DNA of 24,910 nt, taken from positions 1 through 24,910 of the forward strand of contig JAUWZM010000038.1 of the NCBI GenBank assembly GCA_030615365.1. The letters run 5' to 3'. Positions 9,040 through 17,388 of this stretch are shown here, one piece after another. How positions within the stretch are numbered: the first letter of the stretch is position 1; each line of letters begins with the position of its first letter. The position numbers were made by a program, and so were the translations under genes. The notes under the pieces were generated by a model. It was given only the letters and a program-made list of their open reading frames with translations, was not told where the DNA came from and ran no database searches. The DNA is from Candidatus Aerophobota bacterium (GTDB lineage: Bacteria; Aerophobota; Aerophobia; Aerophobales; B3-G15).

Positions 9040-10902
9040 ATGGCAAATTATCAATTTAGCCAATTATCGATTCTGACACTATACTCGTCAGTTATGATAT
9101 TAGCTCTGGGCATTTCTATTCTTTTTCGGGCCCGAAAAAGAATAGAAAATTGGTCTTTTTTTGTAGTAGCTTTTACGATATTCATGTGGCTTTCTGGAAT
9201 AGCAATGATCGAGAGTAGTAAAAATAGTGAATTAGCATTACTTTGGCATAATAGATATACATTTCTGAGCATAGCTTTAATTGGGCCCAGTGTATATTTT
9301 TTGGTCGTCTGCCTTATAGGCCAGTTTCAAAAACACAAAAGGAAACTATTTTTTACCTATTTAATCTCTGTGGTTTTCTATATATTAGCTAACATTACTT
9401 CTTCCTTTGGCATCCAGCTTACGCACTGGGGGTATTATCCGGAATATAAAATTTTAGGTATCTTTTGTCTTTTATATTCTTTGGTTTTAATGGCATATAG
9501 TTTCTATCTTCTCATTTCTGGCTTTAAGGGTTTGGGCGATGATTTAAAGAAAAAGCAATTAAAAGTATTCTTTATTGGTCTATTGCTTGCTCTTGCAGCA
9601 AGCTCTGACTTTCTACTTGCTTTAGGGTACAATGTGTATCCTTTCGGTTACATTTGTATTCTAACTTTTGTCGCTATCACTGCCCTTGCCATCAAAAAGT
9701 ATGGGTTTTTAGTTTTAGAACCTAAAATAGCTTTTCGGATGATCTTTGACTCCATTACCAGTTTCGTTATTGGAGTAGATGCAGAGAATAGGATAGGCTT
9801 TATGAACGAACCTGTAAAAAATGTACTTGGCTATAAACAGGTAGATATGTTCGAGGAATCTGTGAAGACGATTTTTCCTGAACAAAAAAAGTTTCTTCGG
9901 ATGAAAGATAAGATAGTAAAAGGGAAGGGGGTTATCAGTCAGGAAGACTCTTACTTTTTAACCAGAGATGGTAGGGAGATACCCATTAGATTTAGCCTTT
10001 CCTTAATTCAAAAGAAAGAGTATGGAGAAAGAATTCTTGGATTTGTCCTTATTGCCCAGGACATCACCGAAAGAAAAAAGCTGGAAGATAAACTGAAAGA
10101 ATATACTGAACAATTAGAGGAAAAAGTAGAGGAAAGAACCAAAGAACTTAGCATGATTAACGAGGAGTTAAAAAAAGCCAATGAAGCTCTGGAGCAAAAT
10201 AGTAAAAAGTTACTGGAGGCTCAAGAGCAGTTAGTTCGCAGAGAGAGGTTAGCGGCCATAGGACAATTATCATCAGGTATAGCACATGAGCTGCGAAATC
10301 CTCTGGGAGTGATTAAAACGGCGGTTTACTATGTCAAGAGTAAAGTGGAGCAAGATAATCCCAAAGTACTAAAGCACCTCAGGATTATGGAAAAAGAGAT
10401 AGGTAATTCTGATAAGATTATATCTGATCTTTTAGGTTTTTCTCAGACAAGAAAGCCCTCGGTAGAACCAACCCATCTGAACAGAGTTATAGAAAATGCT
10501 CTCTCAATCACAAAATTACCTGAAAATGTGAAGGTAGCCAAAAAACTAAGTCCCTCTTTGCCTCAGGTGTTAGTAGATGCAAATCAAATTCGTCAGGTAT
10601 TCATCAATATAATCTTGAATGCCTTTCAGGCTATGCCTGAGGGTGGGGAGTTAAAAATTGAGACTCTAAAAAAAGCTTCTTTCGTAGAGGTAAAATTCAC
10701 CGATACTGGCTGTGGAATCAACAAGGAAAATTTAAATAAACTGTTCAATCCCTTCTTCACTACTAAATCTAAAGGTATCGGTCTGGGCCTGGCGGTTACT
10801 CAAGTCATCATAGAAAGACATGGCGGCACCATTCAGGTAAAGAGCAAATCAGGGGAAGGAAGCACTTTCATCGTTTGTCTTCCTTTGAGAGGCAAGGTAT
10901 AG
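9040..10902 (+). CDS. membrane sensor histidine kinase, NtrB-like
   Basis: 620 residues. The N-terminal 225 hold about seven membrane helices, resembling the histidine-kinase 7TM sensor region. A PAS domain follows (about 230-345, ending FVLIAQDITERKKLE), then a coiled coil (346-405), the dimerisation domain with H-box SSGIAHELRNPLG (phosphorylated H416), and an ATPase domain: N-box NIILNAFQAM (N527), DTGCG (D555), FNPFFTTKSKG and GIGLGLA. The enzyme would autophosphorylate and pass phosphate to D54 of the regulator encoded one base downstream, so the two are co-transcribed. AAGGTG lies eight bases before the ATG. A perfect 36-bp palindrome is embedded at codons 25-36 in the loop between helices 1 and 2. 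The ligand cannot be told from sequence. Confidence 0.93.
   Translation: MANYQFSQLSILTLYSSVMILALGISILFRARKRIENWSFFVVAFTIFMWLSGIAMIESSKNSELALLWHNRYTFLSIALIGPSVYFLVVCLIGQFQKHKRKLFFTYLISVVFYILANITSSFGIQLTHWGYYPEYKILGIFCLLYSLVLMAYSFYLLISGFKGLGDDLKKKQLKVFFIGLLLALAASSDFLLALGYNVYPFGYICILTFVAITALAIKKYGFLVLEPKIAFRMIFDSITSFVIGVDAENRIGFMNEPVKNVLGYKQVDMFEESVKTIFPEQKKFLRMKDKIVKGKGVISQEDSYFLTRDGREIPIRFSLSLIQKKEYGERILGFVLIAQDITERKKLEDKLKEYTEQLEEKVEERTKELSMINEELKKANEALEQNSKKLLEAQEQLVRRERLAAIGQLSSGIAHELRNPLGVIKTAVYYVKSKVEQDNPKVLKHLRIMEKEIGNSDKIISDLLGFSQTRKPSVEPTHLNRVIENALSITKLPENVKVAKKLSPSLPQVLVDANQIRQVFINIILNAFQAMPEGGELKIETLKKASFVEVKFTDTGCGINKENLNKLFNPFFTTKSKGIGLGLAVTQVIIERHGGTIQVKSKSGEGSTFIVCLPLRGKV
9113..9148. 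repeat. perfect 36-bp palindrome inside the kinase gene
   Basis: 18-bp arms meet without a loop at 9130/9131 around the centre CGGGCCCG. The palindrome lies wholly within coding sequence for ISILFRARKRIE, so both strands encode nearly the same peptide. Confidence 0.9.
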
Positions 10903-10903
10903 A

Positions 10904-12313
10904 ATGTCCCAGGCTAAAATCCTGATAATTGATGATAATCCAGAAGTGTTAGAGACTCTTTCTGATGTATTAGAAAATGAGGGATATGAAATCTTAACTT
11001 TCAATAGTGGGAAGGAAGCAATAGCTCAAACTGCAGAGGAAAAGCCACAAGTAATATTACTGGATATAAATATCCCCGATATAAATGGGATAGAAATTTT
11101 GCGTAGAATAAAGAAAATTGATAGAGATATCCCTATCATTATGATAACAGCTTATGGATCAATGGATAGTGTTATTCAAGCGATGAGGCTGGGAGCGTAT
11201 GATTATCTAAATAAACCCTTCAACTTAGACAAGATGAAAATACTTATTAAAAGAGCTTTAGAAGCACAAATATTAACTAAGAAACTGAGTTATCTGGCAT
11301 CAGAATTGGAGAAAGAATACAAATTAGAGAATATTGTAGGCAAGGATTCTAAGATGTACGAAGTGTATAAAACAATAGGAAGAATGGTAGACAACAAAGC
11401 TACTGTCCTGATACGGGGAGAAACAGGAACAGGCAAAGAACTTGTAGCTCGGGCTATTCATTTTAACAGCCCCTCTAAGGATAAACCGTTTGTACCTATA
11501 GATTGTGCCAGTCTACCACAAGATTTGTTGGAAAGCGAACTATTTGGATACGAGAAGGGCTCTTTCACTGGAGCTGTTGGTCAAAAACAGGGTAAGTTTG
11601 AATTAGCTACACCAGACGGAACGATATTCTTAGATGAGATAGGAAATGTAAATTTAATGACTCAAGCTAAACTATTAAGAGTTCTACAGGAAAGAAAATT
11701 TGAAAGAGTAGGAGGAACTAAATCTATTCAAATCGATGTAAGAATTATTGTTTCCACCAATGCTGACTTAGAAAAGATGGTAAAAGAGGGCCTTCTCAGA
11801 GAAGATCTTTACCATCGATTAAATGTAATATCTATCCATCTTCCCCCTTTGAGAGAACGTCGGAGTGACATTCCTCTATTGGTAAACCATTTTCTTTTTA
11901 AATTTAAATCAGAGTCTAGCAGGAGAAAAAAATATGTTCCTCCTGAAACTATGGATTTATTGATAGGGTTTGATTGGCCGGGGAACGTAAGAGAGTTAGG
12001 AAATGTAATAGAAAGTGCAGTTATTCTGGGGAAGACTGATCCCATCCTTGTTGAGGATCTTCCTTTAAGAATACGAGAAAGAGCTTATACGCAAGTAGGG
12101 GAGGTTTCTACTGGTAAGAGCTCGTTGGAGAAAGAAGTAGCCAGTTTTGAGAAAAAGTTAATAATCGATGCGTTAGAGAAAACAGATTGGATTATAGGTA
12201 AAGCAGCAAAATCATTGGGCATAAACTACAAGGCAATAAAATACAAGATGAAAAAATATGGTATAGAAGGAAAAAAAACTCAAGCTATTCCCAGATCTGC
12301 AGCTAAAAAATAA
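10904..12313 (+). CDS. NtrC-family sigma-54-dependent response regulator
   Basis: 469 residues in three domains. The receiver (1-120) has acidic D10/D11, phosphoacceptor D54, T82 and K104. The AAA+ domain (about 143-375) has Walker A GETGTGKE (172-179), Walker B TIFLDEIG (D244/E245), arginine fingers near R299 and R305, and the sigma-54 contact loop as GSFTGA (219-224), a known variant of GAFTGA. A Fis-type helix-turn-helix ends the protein (about 428-453, IIGKAAKSLGINYKAIKYKM). Phosphorylated by the upstream kinase, it would assemble on an enhancer and drive open-complex formation by sigma-54. Its start is two bases after the kinase stop. The presence of rpoN in the same run suggests a module controlling its own targets; I found no clear -24/-12 promoter in the window. 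Confidence 0.95.
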   Translation: MSQAKILIIDDNPEVLETLSDVLENEGYEILTFNSGKEAIAQTAEEKPQVILLDINIPDINGIEILRRIKKIDRDIPIIMITAYGSMDSVIQAMRLGAYDYLNKPFNLDKMKILIKRALEAQILTKKLSYLASELEKEYKLENIVGKDSKMYEVYKTIGRMVDNKATVLIRGETGTGKELVARAIHFNSPSKDKPFVPIDCASLPQDLLESELFGYEKGSFTGAVGQKQGKFELATPDGTIFLDEIGNVNLMTQAKLLRVLQERKFERVGGTKSIQIDVRIIVSTNADLEKMVKEGLLREDLYHRLNVISIHLPPLRERRSDIPLLVNHFLFKFKSESSRRKKYVPPETMDLLIGFDWPGNVRELGNVIESAVILGKTDPILVEDLPLRIRERAYTQVGEVSTGKSSLEKEVASFEKKLIIDALEKTDWIIGKAAKSLGINYKAIKYKMKKYGIEGKKTQAIPRSAAKK

Positions 12314-12466
12314 GAAAATGGGGCCTGTTTAGCCTATCTATCTGAAGGTAATATTAAAAGTTTTATGAAAAAAAATGTGAAACTACAGAGTGTACAGCGC
12401 AGAGGAAAGAGAAGATGTGATGTGTAAATTGGTAAAAACTTCATCACTCATTACTTATCACATATT

Positions 12467-12500
12467 ACAGTTATTTGTGTTCTCTGTGGTTAAGTTTTGA
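12467..12500 (-). repeat. intergenic repeat, inverted copy
   Basis: On the minus strand this reads CTTAACCACAGAGAACACAAA. It resembles 13048-13070 on the plus strand (TTAACCACTGAAGACACAG), a sequence type common in bacterial intergenic DNA. The two copies point towards each other around the gene at 12534-12857. Confidence 0.45.
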
Positions 12501-12533
12501 CATTGCTATAAAGGTACCGAGGAGGCAAAAAGT

Positions 12534-12857
12534 ATGGTGCTAACCATTTACTATCGTAAGGATGATGAGTGGCTTTTAAGCAAGCTGGAGGGAATGGGTG
12601 CGAGAGAGAGGAAAAGTAAAAGTGCAGTAATTTTATCCGTACTGGAGCATTATTTTGAGCGAGGGAAAAAAATAGGGGAGATTCTCCAGGATATGAGGTT
12701 TATCTCTTTAGAGCATCTCCGGGAAGCTCTTGAACTGCAAAAAAGAGAGGAAAAACAAAAGAAATTGGGTCAAATATTAAAAGAAAAGGGGATGGTTACT
12801 GAAAGACACATCCAAAAAGCACTGGCACTGCAAGGTTATGATGATAAGGATTGGTAG
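12534..12857 (+). CDS. ribbon-helix-helix / MshEN-like fusion protein
   Basis: 107 residues with two parts. Residues 1-44 (LTIYYRKDDEWLLSKLEGMG, then SKSAVILSVLEHYFERG) look like a CopG/MetJ-type ribbon-helix-helix DNA-binding domain. Residues 46-69 and 77-100 are two tandem 24-residue repeats of the pattern K(I/L)GxxL...(I/V)xxxx(L/I)xxALxxQ, the layout of the MshEN domain found at the N-terminus of type II secretion/pilus ATPases, which binds cyclic di-GMP in some members. The arginine that begins each motif in c-di-GMP binders is lysine here, so ligand binding is uncertain. GAGGAGG eight bases upstream supports the start. It could be a small regulator whose DNA binding responds to a nucleotide. 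No ATPase partner is near. Confidence 0.7.
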   Translation: MVLTIYYRKDDEWLLSKLEGMGARERKSKSAVILSVLEHYFERGKKIGEILQDMRFISLEHLREALELQKREEKQKKLGQILKEKGMVTERHIQKALALQGYDDKDW

Positions 12858-13249
12858 AGCTATCAAGAACGGGCAGCACATTACGATGATTCTTCCTGAA
12901 ACTGGAGTTCTTACAGTAACCTTTCCTGTATTCTATGTGAGAATAAACTAAAAGTAACAGTTTAGGCCACTAAGTCACCAAGGCACAAAGAAGTGATATG
13001 AATTTTAAACCTCCATCGGAAAGAGAAGAATCCATTGCTAAAAAAATTAACCACTGAAGACACAGAGGACGCTAAAATTTTAAGACCGGGGTTTACTTGG
13101 TGGCTGAATAGTAACAACTAAAAAAGAGATGGGTTAAGAACCAACCTGGCCTGGTTAAAATTGTAGATGCAATGCGTGCATTGCTAAATCGCACTGGCTC
13201 TCAGCTTGCGGGACGGCAAATGTGCTTAAACTACCTCAAAAAAGATAAA
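12858..13249. other. intergenic region with repeat remnants
   Basis: About 390 bases. It contains CCACTAAGTCACCAAGGCAC (12967-12986) and TTAACCACTGAAGACACAG (13048-13066), both resembling widespread intergenic repeat debris, and the hairpin GCAATGC-GT-GCATTGC at 13169-13184. A 37-codon ORF (12841-12951) overlaps the end of the previous gene out of frame; it begins ATGATAAGGATTGGT and has AAGG just upstream, but I do not recognise it. The frame upstream of the sugar kinase (13172-13249) is open but has no family similarity. Confidence 0.5.
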
Positions 13250-14191
13250 ATGAGTATTGAAGTAATTTCTGTAGGTGAGTTACTGGTAGAGATAATGAGG
13301 GAAAAGATAGACCAACCACTGGATAAAACAGGAACTTTTATTGGTCCTTTTCCCAGCGGAGCACCAGCTATATTTGCCGATGCAGTGGCAAAATTGGGTG
13401 TGCAAAGTGGAATTATTGGTAGTGTGGGGAAAGATGATTTTGGTACGCTAATTTTGGATAAATTAAAGCAAGACGGTGTTGATACGACCTATGTACGTTC
13501 TTTAGAAGATTATACCACAGGAGTAGCCTTTGTTACCTATTTTAGTGACGGCAGTCGAAAATTCATTTTCCATTTGCCCCAGGCAGCATCGGGGCAAATC
13601 AGTTTGAACCAAATTGATAAGAGCTATTTCGCAAGGGTAAAGCATCTGCATATAATGGGATCGACCCTATCCATAAACGAGCAATGCCAAAAAGCTTGCT
13701 ATAGAGCTGTAGAAATAGTTAAAAGTGCCGGAGGCAAGATTAGCTTCGATCCTAATCTTCGTCCGGAACTGTTAAGTGTGGAAAAGATAAGGCAGATCTG
13801 CCAGCCTGTGCTTTCTTCTTGTGAGCTTATTTTACCCAGTGAGGATGAGGCTAAGATGCTTACAGGTACGAAAGATACCCTTACTGCGTGCAAAGAACTG
13901 TTACGCTGTGGCCCAGAAATTGTTATTTTAAAACGCGGAACAAGAGGATCAGTTGTAGTAACTCCTGAAGGGAAAATAGAGATTCCCTCTTTCAAGGTAA
14001 AAGAGGTAGATCCTACCGGCGCCGGTGATTGTTTTGATGCTGGAATACTTGTGGGCATGCTAAGAGGATGGAGTCTCAAAAGAACAGCTAAGTTTGCTAA
14101 TGCAGTGGGAGCTTTAACTGTCACTAAAAAAGGACCAATGGAGGGAACTCCCAATTTAAAACAGGTGAACTATTTATTAGCGGCTGAATAA
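13250..14191 (+). CDS. PfkB-family sugar kinase (tagatose/fructokinase-like)
   Basis: 313 residues from the ATG at 13250. It has the ribokinase fold: VISVGELLVEIMRE at the start, PSGAPAIFADAVAKLG and SVGKDDFG in the PfkB first signature region, and the second signature DPTGAGDCFDAG, whose aspartate is the catalytic base and whose GAGD forms the anion hole. The GELLVEIM plus GPFPSGAPAIF combination resembles proteins annotated as tagatose kinases; substrate cannot be fixed from sequence. It would phosphorylate a sugar with ATP in the cytosol. The frame is open upstream to 13172, but those 26 codons include palindromic repeat sequence and do not match the family; no clear ribosome site marks either start. 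It stands alone. Confidence 0.88.
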   Translation: MSIEVISVGELLVEIMREKIDQPLDKTGTFIGPFPSGAPAIFADAVAKLGVQSGIIGSVGKDDFGTLILDKLKQDGVDTTYVRSLEDYTTGVAFVTYFSDGSRKFIFHLPQAASGQISLNQIDKSYFARVKHLHIMGSTLSINEQCQKACYRAVEIVKSAGGKISFDPNLRPELLSVEKIRQICQPVLSSCELILPSEDEAKMLTGTKDTLTACKELLRCGPEIVILKRGTRGSVVVTPEGKIEIPSFKVKEVDPTGAGDCFDAGILVGMLRGWSLKRTAKFANAVGALTVTKKGPMEGTPNLKQVNYLLAAE

Positions 14192-14207
14192 TTACAAAAC
14201 TTCAATA

Positions 14208-14864
14208 CTACAGGTTATCCAGCTTTTCTTTCACCATTTTGAGGTCTTCTTGAAATATACTTTTCCAGGTTGCTCTGTAAATGCAGGCAGCAGGATGAAA
14301 TGTAGGAATAACTATCGTGGCATTGCTCAACTGATAGATTTTTCCTCGCAGGTGAGTAATACTCTGGGTAGTATTTAAGAGAACCTGGGTGGAAAAGTTA
14401 CCCAGAGTGCAGATAATCCTGGGATTAATAATCTTCATTTGCTCTTTCAGGTAAGGAAGGCACGCAGAAATTTCCTCAGGTTTGGGGTCTCTATTACCAG
14501 GAGGACGGCATTTAATAACATTGGCAATGTAAATCTTATCATCAAGGATACCTTCTTTTTTGAGGCTTTCTCTTAAGAGTTCACCTGCTGCTCCTACAAA
14601 AGGTTTTCCTTTTAAATCTTCATCTCTTCCCGGAGCTTCTCCTACTAACATTAGTGGTGAGTCAGGATTCCCCTCTCCAAAAACTATATTTGTTCTGGTC
14701 TTATATAAATTACAGAGCTGACAGTTTTTCATACCCTGATAAAAATTCTGCAGGGAAACTTGAGAATCCTTTTTTTCTCTTGTTTTCACCATTCCTCTTT
14801 TTTCCTCAAGATAGTAACGGAAAAGCCTTACAATTGCTAAGTATTCAGAAATTAAATCTTTCAT
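14208..14864 (-). CDS. uracil-DNA glycosylase, iron-sulfur type (family 4)
   Basis: 218 residues. Four cysteines that would bind a 4Fe-4S cluster are at about C48, C51 (CQLC), C119 and C135. Motif 1 is GEAPGRDED (E76, D81), followed by GKPFVGAAGELL, and motif 2 is HPAA near H190. This is the family 4 (UDGa) arrangement known from thermophiles and many other bacteria; it removes uracil from DNA for base excision repair. I chose the ATG at 14864; a TTG at 14879 overlaps the upstream stop and would add five residues. Neither has a convincing ribosome site. It lies immediately after the DUF4139-like pair on the same strand and may be co-transcribed, though no functional link is apparent. Confidence 0.93.
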   Translation of the reverse strand: MKDLISEYLAIVRLFRYYLEEKRGMVKTREKKDSQVSLQNFYQGMKNCQLCNLYKTRTNIVFGEGNPDSPLMLVGEAPGRDEDLKGKPFVGAAGELLRESLKKEGILDDKIYIANVIKCRPPGNRDPKPEEISACLPYLKEQMKIINPRIICTLGNFSTQVLLNTTQSITHLRGKIYQLSNATIVIPTFHPAACIYRATWKSIFQEDLKMVKEKLDNL

Positions 14865-14875
14865 ATTTATATTGT

Positions 14876-16033
14876 TCAATAGATTAAAGGTTTTACAATC
14901 TGGCGGGGAAGCAAATTTTTACGGGTAATCTGGTAGTGTATTTTTCTTTCCTCCTGGGGAGGAATCTTTATCTCATATTGAATAAGGTGAGCATCTTTCT
15001 TGATGTAGTTCTCGGGCTCAGAGATGAGCATCTCCCAACTATCAGGAATATGCTCTCTTACCTCAACTTTTACCTCTTTCTCTTTTAAATTTTTTAAGAT
15101 AATCTCGTACTCTTCTTCAGTATCGTAAACTTGAATATTCCCTCTATTGTTTCTCCTTATATTTATTTTCTTAAATTTTAGCATTTCTTTTCTTATCTGA
15201 ATATCCTGAACCTTTCCCACGTATATTTTTAATGCCTGGTTTGAGGGTGTTTTTTTAATTTCGTCCTCTCCTAAGAAACTTAGCTCTTCCCCTTTTTTTC
15301 GATAAATTCTCACTCTTCCCGAAGGAATAAAGTCTCTATTCAGGGGAGAGCCGGTACCATTAAAAAATTGATACAGCATAACTATCTTATCTCCCCATTC
15401 TTCCCTATCAAAGATGTATACTTTTTGCAGAGGAATGTTCTCTGCCTTAAAATGAGGTAGTTTTTTTCCTTCCCCGTTTTTTATATCTGTTTGCCAGTGA
15501 GTTTTATCTTCGCTACACACATTCATTTCCCTAAAATCCTCTCCGCTTTGGTTGTAGATGGTAAAGTAAGCCTCAAGAGAAATTTTGTCTTCTTCCTCAT
15601 TTATCTTAGCTTTATACTGATTATAGCTTATCCAACCACTCAGAAGGTAAGAGATCTGTACCAGCTCCCTACCTTCCTTCACACTATCAATCTCCCAGAT
15701 AAGGGAAGATACCTGATTTAAGGGAGAGATTTCCCTTAAAATACTTACCTTCTCTGGCTCGTCTAAGAAACAAATTCTAACTGAATCTGGATCAATCCTT
15801 GCCTTTTCCCAATCAAAATTAACCTCATTTGCCCCTAAGGTAAGCTCGAGATAGCGTTTTTCCCGAACAAAAGCTTCCCCATTTTCCTTTAGTTCTACGA
15901 CAACAGACTCTTGTGAGGGCAGGATAATTACCTTTGCTCCTCCAAAAGTTTGGCTAACTAAGATGAGGGAAATAGCTATCCCTACCACTGATAAAAGATT
16001 TCTCCTTAAGAATTTCACTAAAGCTTTTCTCAT
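14876..16033 (-). CDS. DUF4139-like exported protein
   Basis: 385 residues with an N-terminal hydrophobic segment (about 13-31) that would export or anchor it. The rest is beta-rich and resembles DUF4139 proteins: an early half with SVVVELKENGEAFVREKRYLEL and DPDSVRI, a middle SYLLSGWISYNQYKAKIN block, then the beta-sandwich half with FIPSGRVRIYRK, LSFLGEDEI and the final EYEIILKNLKEKEVKVEVRE followed by PPQEERKIHYQI. The family's molecular role is not established. Its ATG overlaps the stop of the related upstream gene by ATGA, so the pair is translated together. The two proteins share order and several motifs (WISYNQYKAKI versus WEAGYDAEV, FLGEDEIK versus YLGEDKIK) but are strongly diverged, so the duplication is old. 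Confidence 0.8.
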   Translation of the reverse strand: MRKALVKFLRRNLLSVVGIAISLILVSQTFGGAKVIILPSQESVVVELKENGEAFVREKRYLELTLGANEVNFDWEKARIDPDSVRICFLDEPEKVSILREISPLNQVSSLIWEIDSVKEGRELVQISYLLSGWISYNQYKAKINEEEDKISLEAYFTIYNQSGEDFREMNVCSEDKTHWQTDIKNGEGKKLPHFKAENIPLQKVYIFDREEWGDKIVMLYQFFNGTGSPLNRDFIPSGRVRIYRKKGEELSFLGEDEIKKTPSNQALKIYVGKVQDIQIRKEMLKFKKINIRRNNRGNIQVYDTEEEYEIILKNLKEKEVKVEVREHIPDSWEMLISEPENYIKKDAHLIQYEIKIPPQEERKIHYQITRKNLLPRQIVKPLIY

Positions 16034-17274
16034 CTCAATCTTACCTTCTTTCCAATATAATAAATTATTTCTTTTTCATCTTCAGGAGAAATATTCAGTA
16101 AGAACTCCAGGGCCCCGGCTTCTTTCTTTGAAGGAATAATATTTGATCTTAGAAAATCCCATTCGCCTGATATCTCTTCTCTAATTTTCAATTTGACAGC
16201 TTTTTTGAGAAAGTTCTGCAGCGTTAGCTGATATTTCTCCTCCTCTCGATATTCAATTAAATCGCCTCGCAGACTAAATTGTAAACCACTCCTTATGTAG
16301 TCTTTTAACTTCCGGTCTACCTTTACCTTGCAGGTTGAATCAAGATTAATCTTTACTTTTCCATTTGAGGAAGTATACTTTATCTTATCCTCTCCCAAAT
16401 AATTTAGAGTTTCGTCTATCTGTTTCTGCCAGATTCTGATAAGTCCAGGAGGAAGGGGAAATTCCTCTTTATTTTTAAATTTATAAAACTTTACTACCTG
16501 AGAGCCCCATTTACTTAAATTAAAGCAATAAAAAGCTTCCAGGGGAATCTCCTTGGAGGCAAAGAAAGTCAACTTTACCTTTTTCTTATTCTCAAGATCA
16601 CTTTTGCCTTTAATGCGGAAAAGGTGATACTCTGAAATTTTTTCCTTTTCAATGACCTGAGGCTGAGCAGCTTCCATTCCAATGTCCTTACTTTTCTTTA
16701 AAGCAATAGTTTTAAGAACCTTCTTTTTCTCCTCTCCTTTTTTCTCTTTAAGCAGGTGAACGGACCCGGATATAAGAATAACTTCAGCTTCTCTGTAGTC
16801 CTTCCCACTATTATTCTCTATCTTGACCCACCCTTTAAGAGAGGAGATTGAATCCTCTTCAAGGTTAACTTCAGCATCATAGCCAGCTTCCCAGAAAAGA
16901 TCCCGGGTAAAATAAGATATTTCTACCAACTCCCTTAAATCTTGAGAAGATTCAATCCCCCAGATAATAAAATCTTTCCCCTCCTCTACCACCACTTCTT
17001 TGACACGTACTTCCTGGGGATGTTGAAGAATCTCTAAATTAATGGAGGAGGGATCTATCCAGGTTTCTGACCAGCTAAATTGAATCTTATTTAACCCTGC
17101 TTTTAAATTTACACAGTGCTGCTCTCGAATAAAGCTAAGGTTTTCCTCGTAAATAGTCACTATTACCCTGGATGTAGAGGAAATAGTAGAAAAGCTTATA
17201 TGGGCCAAAGCAGAATAAACACAAAAAATAATTCCCACCAATACTAACACGCCGATAGCGAAAAGTCTTCTCAT
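16030..17274 (-). CDS. DUF4139-like exported protein, paralogue
   Basis: 414 residues from the ATG at 17274-17272. The N-terminus MRRLFAIGVLVLVGIIFCVY is a signal or anchor segment. The body has the same layout as its neighbour: RVIVTIYEENLSFIREQ, DPSSINL, RELVEISYFTRDLFWEAGYD, LPPGLIRIWQK, LNYLGEDKI, and an EEKYQLTLQNFLKKAVKLKI end. An extra charged insertion (about 160-215, rich in K and E) is absent from the paralogue. The frame is open to 17412, but the upstream 46 codons come from the palindromic repeat at 17337-17388 and are unlike any protein start; a weak AGCAGGA site precedes the chosen ATG. Likely an envelope protein; function unknown. Confidence 0.8.
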   Translation of the reverse strand: MRRLFAIGVLVLVGIIFCVYSALAHISFSTISSTSRVIVTIYEENLSFIREQHCVNLKAGLNKIQFSWSETWIDPSSINLEILQHPQEVRVKEVVVEEGKDFIIWGIESSQDLRELVEISYFTRDLFWEAGYDAEVNLEEDSISSLKGWVKIENNSGKDYREAEVILISGSVHLLKEKKGEEKKKVLKTIALKKSKDIGMEAAQPQVIEKEKISEYHLFRIKGKSDLENKKKVKLTFFASKEIPLEAFYCFNLSKWGSQVVKFYKFKNKEEFPLPPGLIRIWQKQIDETLNYLGEDKIKYTSSNGKVKINLDSTCKVKVDRKLKDYIRSGLQFSLRGDLIEYREEEKYQLTLQNFLKKAVKLKIREEISGEWDFLRSNIIPSKKEAGALEFLLNISPEDEKEIIYYIGKKVRLR

Positions 17275-17336
17275 TGTATTTATTCCTGCTTGTAATAGTT
17301 TAGATTTAATAAAATTTTCCTCTTTTCTCTGCCAAT

Positions 17337-17388
17337 TGTAGCATGCCCATTCATGGGCGAATTGGTGCCGATAAATCGGCAAGCTACA
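17337..17388. repeat. double-hairpin palindromic repeat (BIME-like)
   Basis: TGTAGC (17337) and GCTACA (ending 17388) are inverted ends of a 52-base element with two internal hairpins, GCCCAT-TC-ATGGGC and GCCGAT-AA-ATCGGC. The second hairpin is shared with 1541-1564 and 1630-1653. The sequence after it (CAATGACAAA, then TTTTTTAG..AAACTTACCT) also resembles 1714-1758, so the shared unit extends beyond the palindromes. Confidence 0.8.

Noticed and set aside
13699..14154. Minus-strand ORF inside the sugar kinase gene
   Set aside because: Fully antisense to the conserved PfkB gene, with no recognisable domain.
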